A DNA stretch of 64,000 nt from JBBWZH01 sp035544115 (GTDB lineage Bacteria; Actinomycetota; Actinomycetes; Mycobacteriales; CADCTP01). A program made the position numbers and the translations under genes. The notes under the pieces were generated by a model. The model worked only from the letters and a program-made list of their open reading frames with translations. It was not told the origin of the DNA and did not search any database. The DNA is taken from contig OY970235.1 in assembly GCA_963714145.1 (NCBI GenBank), forward strand, positions 7,502,001 through 7,566,000, in the 5' to 3' direction. Positions 55,382-63,905 of the stretch are shown here, piece after piece; positions within the stretch are counted from its first letter, which is position 1; each line of letters starts with the position of its first letter.

Positions 55382-58258
55382 GTGACCCACGACGGCAGGT
55401 CTGACGGGCGGTGGGACGAACCGCGGCCCGATTCCGGCCATCACGGCGCAGGCGCCGCCTGGGGCGACCGCGGCATCCCGCCCGGCACGTACCACCCCCG
55501 GCCGCACCGCGACCCTGACCACCCCGATGGCGACCAGGCCGACCAGGCCGACCAGGGCGGGAGCACCGGGCGGAAGCAACGCGGCGGCGACCCGCGGGCC
55601 GAGCGGGCCGGCGGCCGGGGCGATCCGGCTGGCCGTTCCGGCTCCGGCAGCCGGCCCGCCGGGCGCGGTGCGGAGCGTCGCGGCGACGGCCAGGCCGGCC
55701 AGCCGGGCGCGCGGCCCGGCACCGGCCGCTCGGCTGGGGCTGGCGGCTCGGCTGGGGCTGGCGGCTCGGCGGGCCGCCCGGCCGGGGCGGCCGGCGGGCA
55801 GCGGCCGGGCGGTTACCGGGGCTGGCAGTCCGGGCCGCCGCCGGGCCGATCGGACCGTCCGGCCGGAGCGCGGGGGGCGACGCCGTACGGTGAGCAGCCC
55901 GGACGGCCGGACGACCGACCGGGTGACTACGGCCAGCCGGGCCGGTCCGGCGCGGACGGCTACGGCGAGGCCGCCGGTGGTTACGGTGGGCTGCCAGCCG
56001 ATGCGGCCGCCACCCGCCAGGCGTTGCGCGGTGGCGGCCCGGGTCAGCCGCCCGGCCCGGGTGGCCCGAGCGGCCCGGGTGGCACCGGCCCCGGCGGCCC
56101 GGGCGCCGGTGGCGCGGGCGGGCCGGGCGACAAGAAGCGGCGCCGGCGCCGCTGGCGCCGGATCATCCTCGGCACCATGGCCGGCTTCCTGGTGCTGTTC
56201 ATCGGCCTGGGCGTCGCGCTCTACGTGAGTGTCGCGGTGCCGCTGCCGAACCAGCTGGCCACGTCCCAGATCTCCACGATCACGTTCTCCGACGGGCTGC
56301 TGATGGCCAAGATCGGCGCCCAGAACCGGACCGACGTGAAGCTCACCCAGGTGCCCGAGCACGTCCGCTGGTCGGTGATCGCCGCGGAGAACCGCACCTT
56401 CTACACCGATCCCGGCATCTCGGCCAAGGGTGTGCTGCGCGCGGCCTGGAACAACGTGCACGGCGGCGAACTGCAGGGCGGTTCCGGCATCACCCAGCAG
56501 TACGTGAAGAACGCGTTCCTCACCCAGGAGAAGACGCTCACCCGCAAGACCAAGGAACTGGCGATCGCGATCAAGGTCGACCGCCAGTACTCCAAGGACC
56601 AGATCCTCGAGTGGTACCTGAACACGATCTACTTCGGCCGCGGCGCATACGGCATCCAGGCCGCCGCGCAGACCTACTTCGGCAAGGACGTCAGCAAGCT
56701 GTCGGTGGCCGAGGGCGCGGTGCTCGCGTCCAGCATCCGGTCGCCGGCGCTGTACGACCCGCAGAACCATCCCGAGGCGGCCAAGGCGCGCTGGCAGTTC
56801 GTGATCGACGGCATGGTCGGCATGGGCCACCTGGACCAGACGGCGGCGTACCGGCTGAGGTACCCGGCGGTCCGGCCCCGGAGCTCCGGCGGTCAGCCGC
56901 AGCTGGCCGGGCCGATCGGGCTGGTCGTCCAGCAGGTCAAGGACGAACTCGCGCGCAACGGCTTCGACGAGGCCGCGCTGAACGCCAAGGGCCTGAAGGT
57001 GATCACCACGATCGACCACACCGCGCAGGCGGCGGCCGGCGCCGCGGTCCGCGAGGTGTTCACCGGCCAGCCGAAGGCGCTGCGGCAGGCGCTGGTCGGG
57101 GTCGACCCGACCAGCGGCAAGGTGCTGGCCTACTACGGCGGCCCGGTCGGCAACGGCTACGACTACGCGCAGGCCTGGCGGCCGCCGGGTTCCTCGTTCA
57201 AGCCGCTGACCCTGGCGACCGCGCTGGAACAGACCGTGCGCGGCAACGGCGACGCCCCGAGCGACCCGGTCAGCGTCTACAAGACCTACAACGGCTCCTC
57301 ACCGCGCACGTTCAACGGGGTCGAGGTGCACAACTCCGACGGCGCCCAGTGCCCGCGGTGCTCGGTGCTGGAGGCGATGAAGCGGTCGATCAACACGGTC
57401 TTCTACGACATGGCCATCCAGATCGGCCCGGACAACGTGGCCGAGCTCGCGCACAAGATGGGCGTGCCGGTCAAGCAGACCAACAACGGCCGGCCGACCC
57501 TGCAGAAGGACGGCCGGACGGACGGCAGCATCGGCATCGGCCGGTACGAGGTGCGGCCGATCGACCAGGCGGTCTCGTTCGGGGTGTTCGCCGCGGGCGG
57601 TCAGCTGCACCAGCCCTACTTCGTCCAGAAGGTGCTCGACGGCTCCGGCAAGGTGCTGTACGAGCACAAGGACAGCCGCAAGCAGGTGCTCGACCCGAAG
57701 GTGGCCAACGACGTGACCTACGCGATGAAGCCGGTCGCCGAGTGGTCGCACGACGGGTTGGCCGGCGGCCGGGAGTCGGCCAGCAAGACCGGCACCCAGC
57801 AGTTCGGCGAGACCGCGGACAACTCCGACGCCTGGATGGTCGGGTACACCCCGACGATCAGCGCCGCGGTCTGGGTCGGCCAGGATCTACCCGGCCCGAT
57901 CCGCAACGATCTGAACCGGGCCATCTACGGCTCCGGGCTGCCCGGCAAGACCTGGCAGAAGTTCATGGACGCCTACCTGGCCGGCAAGCCCGCGCAGGCG
58001 CTGACCAGCGCGGTACAGGTGAACCCGCGGCTGCGGCCGCCGCCGGCCAACACCGCGACGCCGCCGCGGCGCAGCACGCCGCCGCCGGTGCGCACCACCC
58101 CGCCGCCGAAAACCACCAGCAAGCCGCAGCCGACTCCCACGCCCACCCCGACGCCGACGCCGACTCCCACGCCGACCCCGACGCCGACCGAACCGAGCGG
58201 GCTGCCGCTGCCGCCCACCCCGACCCGTCCCGGCGGTGGCGGTGGCGGCGACGGATGA
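55382..58258 (+). CDS. ponA: Class A penicillin-binding protein (PBP1a-like)
   Basis: A 958-residue bifunctional peptidoglycan synthase from GTG 55382. A Gly/Pro/Arg-rich cytoplasmic region of ~245 residues precedes one membrane helix (IILGTMAGFLVLFIGLGVAL). The glycosyltransferase domain has AAENRTFYTDPG with the catalytic Glu, GGSGITQQYVKNAFLTQEKT and QILEWYLNTIYFGRGAYGIQ. The transpeptidase domain carries SSFK in RPPGSSFKPLT, SIN in KRSINTVFYD and KTG in SASKTGTQQ. A Pro/Thr-rich C-terminal tail follows. The order DUF5318-ponA-GT87-rpsF matches mycobacteria (Rv0049-Rv0053). Confidence 0.96.
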   Translation: MTHDGRSDGRWDEPRPDSGHHGAGAAWGDRGIPPGTYHPRPHRDPDHPDGDQADQADQGGSTGRKQRGGDPRAERAGGRGDPAGRSGSGSRPAGRGAERRGDGQAGQPGARPGTGRSAGAGGSAGAGGSAGRPAGAAGGQRPGGYRGWQSGPPPGRSDRPAGARGATPYGEQPGRPDDRPGDYGQPGRSGADGYGEAAGGYGGLPADAAATRQALRGGGPGQPPGPGGPSGPGGTGPGGPGAGGAGGPGDKKRRRRRWRRIILGTMAGFLVLFIGLGVALYVSVAVPLPNQLATSQISTITFSDGLLMAKIGAQNRTDVKLTQVPEHVRWSVIAAENRTFYTDPGISAKGVLRAAWNNVHGGELQGGSGITQQYVKNAFLTQEKTLTRKTKELAIAIKVDRQYSKDQILEWYLNTIYFGRGAYGIQAAAQTYFGKDVSKLSVAEGAVLASSIRSPALYDPQNHPEAAKARWQFVIDGMVGMGHLDQTAAYRLRYPAVRPRSSGGQPQLAGPIGLVVQQVKDELARNGFDEAALNAKGLKVITTIDHTAQAAAGAAVREVFTGQPKALRQALVGVDPTSGKVLAYYGGPVGNGYDYAQAWRPPGSSFKPLTLATALEQTVRGNGDAPSDPVSVYKTYNGSSPRTFNGVEVHNSDGAQCPRCSVLEAMKRSINTVFYDMAIQIGPDNVAELAHKMGVPVKQTNNGRPTLQKDGRTDGSIGIGRYEVRPIDQAVSFGVFAAGGQLHQPYFVQKVLDGSGKVLYEHKDSRKQVLDPKVANDVTYAMKPVAEWSHDGLAGGRESASKTGTQQFGETADNSDAWMVGYTPTISAAVWVGQDLPGPIRNDLNRAIYGSGLPGKTWQKFMDAYLAGKPAQALTSAVQVNPRLRPPPANTATPPRRSTPPPVRTTPPPKTTSKPQPTPTPTPTPTPTPTPTPTPTEPSGLPLPPTPTRPGGGGGGDG
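58135..58194 (+). repeat. Pro-Thr dipeptide repeat at the PBP C-terminus
   Basis: Iterated CCNACN hexamers encode a run of about ten Pro-Thr pairs in the extracytoplasmic tail of the PBP, a typical wall-spanning spacer. In-frame microsatellite. Confidence 0.85.
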
Positions 58259-58271
58259 CAAGCTCCGGGGC

Positions 58272-59765
58272 ATGAGTGGCGAGGTGGACGTCGAGGAGTT
58301 GCCGTCCCGGGCCGACCCGGTGGCCCGGGTGGCCAGCTCGGCGATCGGCGGCCGGTGGGGCCGGCACGGGGTGGTCGGCCAGCGCCGGTTCTGGACCCCG
58401 CTGCGGGTGCTGCTGGCGATCACGCTCGGCACGCTGGCGCTCGGCTGGGTGCAGAAGTCGCCCTGCCAGAGCGGTGCCTGGCAACACGGCCTGCAGTACA
58501 CCCACTTCTGCTACTCCGACGTGATCCCACTGTTCTACTCGGAGCAGCTGAACACCGGCGCCGTCCCGTACGTCGACCACGCGGTCGAGTACCCGGTGCT
58601 GACCGGCGGCTTCATGGCGCTCGCGGCCTGGCTCGGCCGGGAGTACGACGCGGCGGCCGCGCCTGGCGGCACCGACTCGGGCGGGCTGCTGCCGGTGCTG
58701 TCGCCGGTGCAGACGTACTTCACGGTCACCGCGATCCTGCTCGCGCTGTGCATGCTGGTGGTCACCTGGAGCACCGCCGCGCTGTCCCGGCGCCGGATCT
58801 GGGACGCCGCGATGGTCGCGTTGTCACCGCTGCTGATCGTGCACGCGTTCACCAACTGGGACCTGCTCGCGGTGGCCTTCGCCGGGGCGGCGATGGTCGC
58901 CTGGCAACGCCGCAGACCCGCGCTGTCCGGGGTGTTCATCGGCCTGGGCACGGCGGCGAAGCTGTACCCGGTGCTGTTCCTGGTGCCGCTGCTGGCGCTG
59001 TGCATCCGGACCCGGAAGCTGACCGCGTGGGGCTGGGCCGCGACCGGCGCGCTGCTCGCCTGGGCTGCGGTCAACCTGCCGATCGCGCTGCAGTACAGCA
59101 CGTCCTGGCGCCGGTTCTTCGAGCTGAACCGGACCCGGCCGGCCGACTTCGACACGCTCTGGTACGCCGCCCGGTACGTCATCGACCGGCGCGCCGGCCG
59201 GCCGACCGGGGTGCCGGCGGTGAACGGGCTGGCCGCGGTCGCCGTCCTGATCGGGCTGGCCGCGGTGTTCTGGCTGGCACTGCGGGCGCCGCGGCGGCCC
59301 CGGCTGCCGCAGGTGCTGTTCCTCACCGTCGCCGCGTTCCTGCTGACCAACAAGGTCTGGTCGCCGCAGTACTCGCTCTGGCTGGTGCCGCTGGCGGTGC
59401 TGGCCCGGCCGTCCTGGCGGGCCTACCTGATCTGGCAGGCCACCGAATGCCTGCTCTGGGTGCCGCGGCTGCTCTGGTTCCTCGGCACCGGCGACAAGGG
59501 CGTCGACTTCCAGTGGTTCCTGCTCGCCGTGCTACTGCGGGACGCCGCCGTGCTCGGCTACTGCGGCCTGGTGGTCTGGGACATCCTTCACCCGGAGCTG
59601 GACGTGGTCCGCGCGGCCGGGGCGGACGACCCGGCCGGCGGCGTGCTGGACGAGGCGCCTGACGTCGTGTACTCGTGGTCCGCCGGACCGCCCGATTCCG
59701 ACTCCGACTCCGCGGTTGACGAATCCGGCGAGAACGCGAGCTGGGAGCACAGGAACAGCACGTAG
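58272..59765 (+). CDS. GT87-family integral membrane glycosyltransferase (Rv0051-like)
   Basis: A 497-residue polytopic protein from ATG 58272 (MSGEVDVEELPSRADPVARV), 13 bp after ponA. About ten membrane segments are visible (PLRVLLAITLGTLALGWVQ, VTAILLALCMLVVTWSTAAL, LYPVLFLVPLLALCI and others). The external loop after segment 1 has YSDVIPLFYSEQLN and VEYPVLTGGFM, and LTNKVWSPQYSLWLVPL is a family block. Such GT-C enzymes use polyprenyl-phosphate sugars to build cell-envelope mannans; the exact sugar is unknown. The last ~60 residues are acidic and Ser-rich (SDSDSAVDESGEN) and overlap the opposite gene. Confidence 0.9.
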   Translation: MSGEVDVEELPSRADPVARVASSAIGGRWGRHGVVGQRRFWTPLRVLLAITLGTLALGWVQKSPCQSGAWQHGLQYTHFCYSDVIPLFYSEQLNTGAVPYVDHAVEYPVLTGGFMALAAWLGREYDAAAAPGGTDSGGLLPVLSPVQTYFTVTAILLALCMLVVTWSTAALSRRRIWDAAMVALSPLLIVHAFTNWDLLAVAFAGAAMVAWQRRRPALSGVFIGLGTAAKLYPVLFLVPLLALCIRTRKLTAWGWAATGALLAWAAVNLPIALQYSTSWRRFFELNRTRPADFDTLWYAARYVIDRRAGRPTGVPAVNGLAAVAVLIGLAAVFWLALRAPRRPRLPQVLFLTVAAFLLTNKVWSPQYSLWLVPLAVLARPSWRAYLIWQATECLLWVPRLLWFLGTGDKGVDFQWFLLAVLLRDAAVLGYCGLVVWDILHPELDVVRAAGADDPAGGVLDEAPDVVYSWSAGPPDSDSDSAVDESGENASWEHRNST

Positions 59766-61180
59766 AGCAGGCCGAGCAGGACGGCCTTGCCCCACACCCC
59801 GACGATCGCGGCCTGCTTGGCGACGCCCTGGTCGCCGCCCAGGGTGATGTCGTAGTACCAGCGGAACAGCCCGATGTAGAGGGTCAGGTCGGCCGCCAGG
59901 TAGGCCACCCACCAGCCCCAGCGCACCCGCAGCAGAACGAAGAACGGCAGCACCCAGAGTGTGTACTGGGGCGAGTGCACCTTGTTGAACAGCAGGAACG
60001 CGCACAGCATCGCGGCGGAGACGGCGATCCACGGGTAGCCGGCCGGTTCCCGGGAGCGCCACCAGCCGATGATCAGCGCGACCAGCCAGGCCAGCCCGAT
60101 CAGCACCGGGGTGAGGTGGTTGAGCTGGCTGGTAGTGATCTTCGGCAGGCCCCAGTACCAGATCGAGTTCGTGGTCAGGTCGGCTTCCCGGTTCGCCTGG
60201 AACTCGTACGTGGCCCACCAGCCGCCCGGGTTCTTCAGCAGGATCGGCAGGTTGACCGCCAGCCAGGTGCCGCCCGCGGCGGCCGTCACCCTGGTCGCGC
60301 CGCGGTAGTCCCGGGCGGCCAGCCGTTCGAGCAGCAGCGGCAGCACGAAGAAGCCGGGGTAGATCTTGATCGCGGTGCCGAGGCCGAGCAGCCCGGCGGC
60401 CAGCCCGGGCCGCTGCCGGGCCCAGGCCAGCACGGCACCGGCGACGCAGGCGGTGGCCAGGAAGTCCCAGTTGTACAAGCCGTAGAGGACCAGGGCCGGG
60501 GCGGCCGCGAAGATCAGCACCCGCCAGCCGGCGAGCCGGGCCAGCAGGCCGGCGGTGAGCAGCCCGAACGGCAGCAGCAGCAGCATCGAGATGCGCAGGT
60601 ACTCCGAGTCGGTGCTGGCGGCCAGCCCGGCCAGCCACATGAACACCCCGGTGACCACCGGATACTCGATCGCCCCGCCGACCAGTTGGCCGCCCCGCTC
60701 GCCCGGCAGGTAGTGGCCGGTCAGGTACGGAAAGGTGTGTTCGCGGATGCCCCGGCCGGTCCAGAGCTGCTGGATGTCGCTGTAGCAGAGCTTCTGGTAC
60801 CGCAGCGAGAAGTTCGCCGAGTTGCCGAACTCGTTGTAGCTCGGGCCCAGGCACGGGCGCTTCATCAGGTAGCTGCCGAAGATGGTCAGCGCGGTGACCC
60901 CCAGCGCGACCCAGAGCACCGTCTCCGGCCGCACCATCGCCATCCGGCACTGGAACCAGTTCCCGATCGCCGCCGCCGGCCCGACTGGATCGGCCCTGGT
61001 CCTGGCCGGGGCGTCGGCTGGTTCGGTGGTGGCTGTCGCGGTGCTGGCTGGCGGGGCGCGGTGGGTGAACAGCTCGACGTCGTCCGGATCGGCCGGCTCA
61101 GCGTCAGCGGCGGCGGCCGACGCCGAGCTGTCCGCTGTCCCGTCCTCGGCTGTCCCGTCCTTGCCGGTGCGGTCGCTCAT
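59588..61180 (-). CDS. Second GT87-family membrane glycosyltransferase, convergent
   Basis: A 530-residue paralogue of the preceding protein on the opposite strand, from ATG 61180. A ~90-residue acidic N-terminal tail leads to ~10 membrane segments. The block KLCYSDIQQLWTGRG, AIEYPVVTGVFMWLAGL, GTAIKIYPGFFVLPLLLERL and FLLFNKVHSPQYTLWVLPFF correspond one to one with the paralogue. Its C-terminal ~59 residues (AESESESGGPADHEYTTSGA onward) lie antisense to the 3' end of the other gene. It probably also transfers polyprenyl-linked sugars. It starts 19 bp before the end of the upstream endonuclease gene on this strand. Confidence 0.9.
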   Translation of the reverse strand: MSDRTGKDGTAEDGTADSSASAAAADAEPADPDDVELFTHRAPPASTATATTEPADAPARTRADPVGPAAAIGNWFQCRMAMVRPETVLWVALGVTALTIFGSYLMKRPCLGPSYNEFGNSANFSLRYQKLCYSDIQQLWTGRGIREHTFPYLTGHYLPGERGGQLVGGAIEYPVVTGVFMWLAGLAASTDSEYLRISMLLLLPFGLLTAGLLARLAGWRVLIFAAAPALVLYGLYNWDFLATACVAGAVLAWARQRPGLAAGLLGLGTAIKIYPGFFVLPLLLERLAARDYRGATRVTAAAGGTWLAVNLPILLKNPGGWWATYEFQANREADLTTNSIWYWGLPKITTSQLNHLTPVLIGLAWLVALIIGWWRSREPAGYPWIAVSAAMLCAFLLFNKVHSPQYTLWVLPFFVLLRVRWGWWVAYLAADLTLYIGLFRWYYDITLGGDQGVAKQAAIVGVWGKAVLLGLLYVLFLCSQLAFSPDSSTAESESESGGPADHEYTTSGASSSTPPAGSSAPAARTTSSSG

Positions 61181-61198
61181 GCGCGGGAGCCGGGCCGG

Positions 61199-61963
61199 TC
61201 AGGCCGGGAGGCGGGAGCGCAGCAGGGTGATGTCGGCGCCCTGGCCATCGGCCCCGTCCGGGGTCTCCACGATGATCGGCGCGCCGGCCGCGGCGCAGAC
61301 CGCGACGATCGCCTCCACGTCGATCTGGCCGGTGGTGAGGTTGGCGTGCCGGTCGGCGCCGGAGCCGAACGGGTCGCGGGAGTCGTTGGCGTGGACCAGG
61401 TCGATCCGGCCGGTGATCGCCTTGACCCGGTCGACCACACCGAACAGCTCCTCACCGCCGGCGTGGGCATGGCAGGTGTCCAGGCAGAAGCCGACGTTGA
61501 AGTCGCCGACCTGGTCCCAGAGCCGGGCGAGCCGGTCCAGCCGGCGGCCCATCGCGTTCTCCCCGCCGGCGGTGTTCTCGATCAGGATCGGCAGCGGGTG
61601 CTCGGTCCGCTCCAGCGCCTTGCGCCAGTTGAGGAAGCCCTGTTCCGGATCGTCCCCGGCGTTCACATGGCCGGCGTGCACGATCAGGCCGCGGGCGCCG
61701 AGCGCGGCCGCCGCGGCGGCGTGCTCGGCCATGATCTTCCGGCTCGGGATGCGGATCTTGTTGGTGGTGGTGGCCACGTTCACCAGGTACGGCGCGTGGA
61801 TGTAGATGCCGACGTCGGCGGCGCGCAGCGCGTCGGCGTCCGGCCGGGGTTTCGGTGCCTTCCACCCCTGCGGGTCACTCAGGAAGAACTGGACCAGATC
61901 GGCCTGCCGGGCCGCCGCCTCCGCCAGCGGGTCGGCCGGATCGACATGCGCCCCAATAAGCAT
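61199..61963 (-). CDS. nfo: Deoxyribonuclease IV (endonuclease IV family)
   Basis: A 254-residue TIM-barrel AP endonuclease. The ATG at 61963 (MLIGAHVDPADPLAEAAARQ) has AGGGTGGA upstream. Metal-binding motifs follow the family: IGAHV, YIHAPYLVNVAT, LIVHAGHVNAGDD with the conserved His, PILIENTAGGENA with Glu, GFCLDTCHAHAGG with Asp/His, LVHANDSRDPFGSGADRHAN and IIVETPDG. It cuts DNA 5' of abasic sites in base-excision repair. It is transcribed away from rpsF and towards the GT87 gene. Confidence 0.94.
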   Translation of the reverse strand: MLIGAHVDPADPLAEAAARQADLVQFFLSDPQGWKAPKPRPDADALRAADVGIYIHAPYLVNVATTTNKIRIPSRKIMAEHAAAAAALGARGLIVHAGHVNAGDDPEQGFLNWRKALERTEHPLPILIENTAGGENAMGRRLDRLARLWDQVGDFNVGFCLDTCHAHAGGEELFGVVDRVKAITGRIDLVHANDSRDPFGSGADRHANLTTGQIDVEAIVAVCAAAGAPIIVETPDGADGQGADITLLRSRLPA

Positions 61964-62230
61964 GCGTTCCACCCTAAGGCCTGTCCGGGCGCAGCCGGGC
62001 CACCGCCGGGTGCCGGCACGCGACCCGCCAGGTGGGCGACTTTGCGTACACACAGCGTCATAGCTGCCGGCAGCCCGCGTCACCAGTAGGCCACCGCCCT
62101 GGTGCCGCCTGACCGGACCCCGACCCGGTCGTTGCGGCTGCCGGGGCGGTGGCCCGTCCGGCCTGGCACCGGCGGCGCGGTGTACCCTGTGCCGGTTCGC
62201 CAGTGCCGTCCGCGGCCGGTGAGCAGCTTC
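61964..62230. promoter_or_regulatory. Divergent region, endonuclease IV / rpsF
   Basis: About 270 bp between the two divergent genes, ahead of the structured rpsF leader. It must contain promoters for both, but no hexamer pair is convincing. No gene is seen. Confidence 0.35.
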
Positions 62231-62274
62231 CCTCCTGCCACGGAAGGTCCGTGGCCGCCTGAGTCCACAGGAGG
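62231..62274 (+). ncRNA. Probable S6:S18 autoregulatory leader of rpsF
   Basis: Outer stem CCTCCTG (62231-62237) pairs exactly with CAGGAGG (62268-62274), which includes the Shine-Dalgarno of rpsF. Inside lie a hairpin CCACGG-AAGGT-CCGTGG (62238-62254) and a 13-base unpaired segment starting CCGCC. A hairpin plus a CCG-containing bulge that hides the ribosome-binding site is the layout of the known S6:S18-binding leader, which mimics the S6:S18 site on 16S rRNA. Confidence 0.7.
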
Positions 62275-62284
62275 TTCGTGACCC

Positions 62285-62575
62285 GTGCGTCACTACGAAC
62301 TCATGGTGATCCTCGATCCTGATCTTGAGGAACGCACCATCTCGCCATCCCTCGACCAGTTCCTCACGGTGGTCCGCAGCTCCGGCGGCAGCGTGGAGAA
62401 GGTCGACATCTGGGGCCGGCGCCGCCTCTCATACGAGATCAACAAGCGCGTCGAGGGCATCTACGCCGTCGTCGACGTGCAGGCCGAGCCGGCCACGGTG
62501 CAGGAACTGGACCGCCAGCTCAACCTCAACGAATCGGTGCTGCGGACCAAGGTCATCCGGCCGGACATCCGCTAG
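62285..62575 (+). CDS. rpsF: 30S ribosomal protein S6
   Basis: A 96-residue protein of the 30S platform that pairs with S18. The start is GTG 62285 (MRHYELMVILDPDLEERTIS), with AGGAGG 10 bases ahead in the leader stem. Family blocks VEKVDIWGRRRLSYEINKR and EGIYAVVDVQAEP are present. First gene of the rpsF-ssb-rpsR-rplI operon. Confidence 0.97.
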   Translation: MRHYELMVILDPDLEERTISPSLDQFLTVVRSSGGSVEKVDIWGRRRLSYEINKRVEGIYAVVDVQAEPATVQELDRQLNLNESVLRTKVIRPDIR

Positions 62576-62605
62576 CCACCGCCCGGACAGCGGAGATCGA
62601 TACTC

Positions 62606-63100
62606 ATGGCAGGCGACACGATCATTACGGTGGTCGGCAACCTCACCGCCGATCCTGAGCTGCGGTTCACTCCGAGCGGCGCGGCCGTGGCCAACTTCAC
62701 CGTGGCGTCCACACCGCGCACCTTCGACCGCCAGTCGAACGAGTGGAAGGACGGCGAAGCGCTGTTCCTCCGCTGCAACATCTGGCGCCAGGCAGCCGAG
62801 CACGTCGCGGAATCGCTCACCCGGGGCACCCGGGTGATCGTCAGCGGCCGGCTGAAGCAGCGCTCCTTTGAGACAAGAGAAGGCGAGAAGCGCACTGTGA
62901 TCGAGCTAGAGGTGGACGAGATCGGCCCCTCGCTGCGGTACGCGACGGCCAAGGTGAACAAGAGCGCTCGCGGCAGCAGCGGCGGCGGGAGCGGCTTCGC
63001 CGGCGCCCCCGCGGGCGGCAGCGGCCCGGCCGACGACCCGTGGGCGTCAGCCCCGGCCGCGGCGGCCGGTGGCGGTTACTCCGACGAGCCCCCGTTCTAA
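62606..63100 (+). CDS. ssb: Single-stranded DNA-binding protein
   Basis: A 164-residue SSB from ATG 62606. The OB-fold (MAGDTIITVVGNLTADPELR, VANFTVASTPR, LFLRCNIWRQAAEHVAESL, RVIVSGRLKQRSFETREGEK) covers about residues 1-110. A Gly/Ser/Ala-rich linker leads to the acidic tip DEPPF that recruits replication and repair partners. It is placed between rpsF and rpsR, as is usual. Confidence 0.97.
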   Translation: MAGDTIITVVGNLTADPELRFTPSGAAVANFTVASTPRTFDRQSNEWKDGEALFLRCNIWRQAAEHVAESLTRGTRVIVSGRLKQRSFETREGEKRTVIELEVDEIGPSLRYATAKVNKSARGSSGGGSGFAGAPAGGSGPADDPWASAPAAAAGGGYSDEPPF

Positions 63101-63139
63101 GCGGCCACCGCCATTACAGACAGACGGAGTAGATCAGGA

Positions 63140-63376
63140 ATGGCCAAGCCTCCCGCGCGCAAGCCGAAGAAAAAGGTCTGCGCATTCTGCAAGGACAAGA
63201 CCGCGTACATCGACTACAAGGACACCGGCCTGCTGCGGAAGTTCATCTCCGACCGCGGCAAGATCCGGGCCCGCCGGGTCACCGGCAACTGCAGCCAGCA
63301 CCAGCGGGACGTCGCCACGGCAGTGAAGAACAGCCGCGAGATGGCGCTGCTGCCCTACACCAGCACGGCGCGCTGA
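63140..63376 (+). CDS. rpsR: 30S ribosomal protein S18
   Basis: A 78-residue basic protein from ATG 63140. It is the cysteine-containing form: CAFC at residues 14-17 and NCSQHQ further on give a zinc-ribbon-like site, so it is probably the zinc-dependent paralogue or the sole copy. DYKDTGLLRKFISDRGKIRA and RRVTGNCSQHQRDVATAVKN are family signatures. Confidence 0.96.
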   Translation: MAKPPARKPKKKVCAFCKDKTAYIDYKDTGLLRKFISDRGKIRARRVTGNCSQHQRDVATAVKNSREMALLPYTSTAR

Positions 63377-63393
63377 GGGAGGTCGGGTTCTCC

Positions 63394-63843
63394 GTGAAGC
63401 TCATCCTCACCCAGGAAGTCGGCGGCCTCGGCTCCCCCGGCGACGTCATCGAGGTCAAGGACGGCTACGGCCGCAACTACCTCGTGCCGCGTGGTCTGGC
63501 GATGGCCTGGACCAAGGGCGGCGAGAAGCAGGTCGCCACGATCAAGCGGGCTCGCGACTCGCGGGAGATCCGCGACCTCGGCCACGCCAAGGAGATCCGC
63601 GGCCAGTTGCAGTCGCTGACCGTTCGGATGATCGCCCGCGCCGGCGCGGGCGGCCGGCTGTTCGGCTCGATCACCGCCGCTGACGTCGCCGACGCGGTCA
63701 AGGCCGCCGGCGGCCCGCAGCTGGACCGGCGCCGGATCCAGATGCCCGGCCACATCAAGTCGCTGGGCAGCCACAGCGTCAGCGTCGCCCTGCACCCGGA
63801 GGTGACCGCGACCATTCCGGTCGAGGTCGTCTCCGCCAAATAG
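63394..63843 (+). CDS. rplI: 50S ribosomal protein L9
   Basis: A 149-residue protein from GTG 63394 (MKLILTQEVGGLGSPGDVIE), with the N-terminal signature VKDGYGRNYLVPRGLAMAWT, a long connecting helix and a C-terminal domain (RLFGSITAADVADAVKA). GGGAGG lies ahead of the start. Last gene of the operon; a strong terminator follows at 16 bp. Confidence 0.97.
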   Translation: MKLILTQEVGGLGSPGDVIEVKDGYGRNYLVPRGLAMAWTKGGEKQVATIKRARDSREIRDLGHAKEIRGQLQSLTVRMIARAGAGGRLFGSITAADVADAVKAAGGPQLDRRRIQMPGHIKSLGSHSVSVALHPEVTATIPVEVVSAK

Positions 63844-63859
63844 GCACGTCGTACGCCTG

Positions 63860-63897
63860 AGGGCCCGGCCCGCGGTACCTACCGCGGGCCGGGCCCT
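63860..63897. terminator. Strong hairpin terminator after rplI
   Basis: An 18-bp perfect stem: AGGGCCCGGCCCGCGGTA (63860-63877), a two-base gap, then the exact complement TACCGCGGGCCGGGCCCT (63880-63897), followed by TCGGTCTTTC. It would serve both rplI and any convergent gene beyond. Confidence 0.8.
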
Positions 63898-63905
63898 TCG
63901 GTCTT

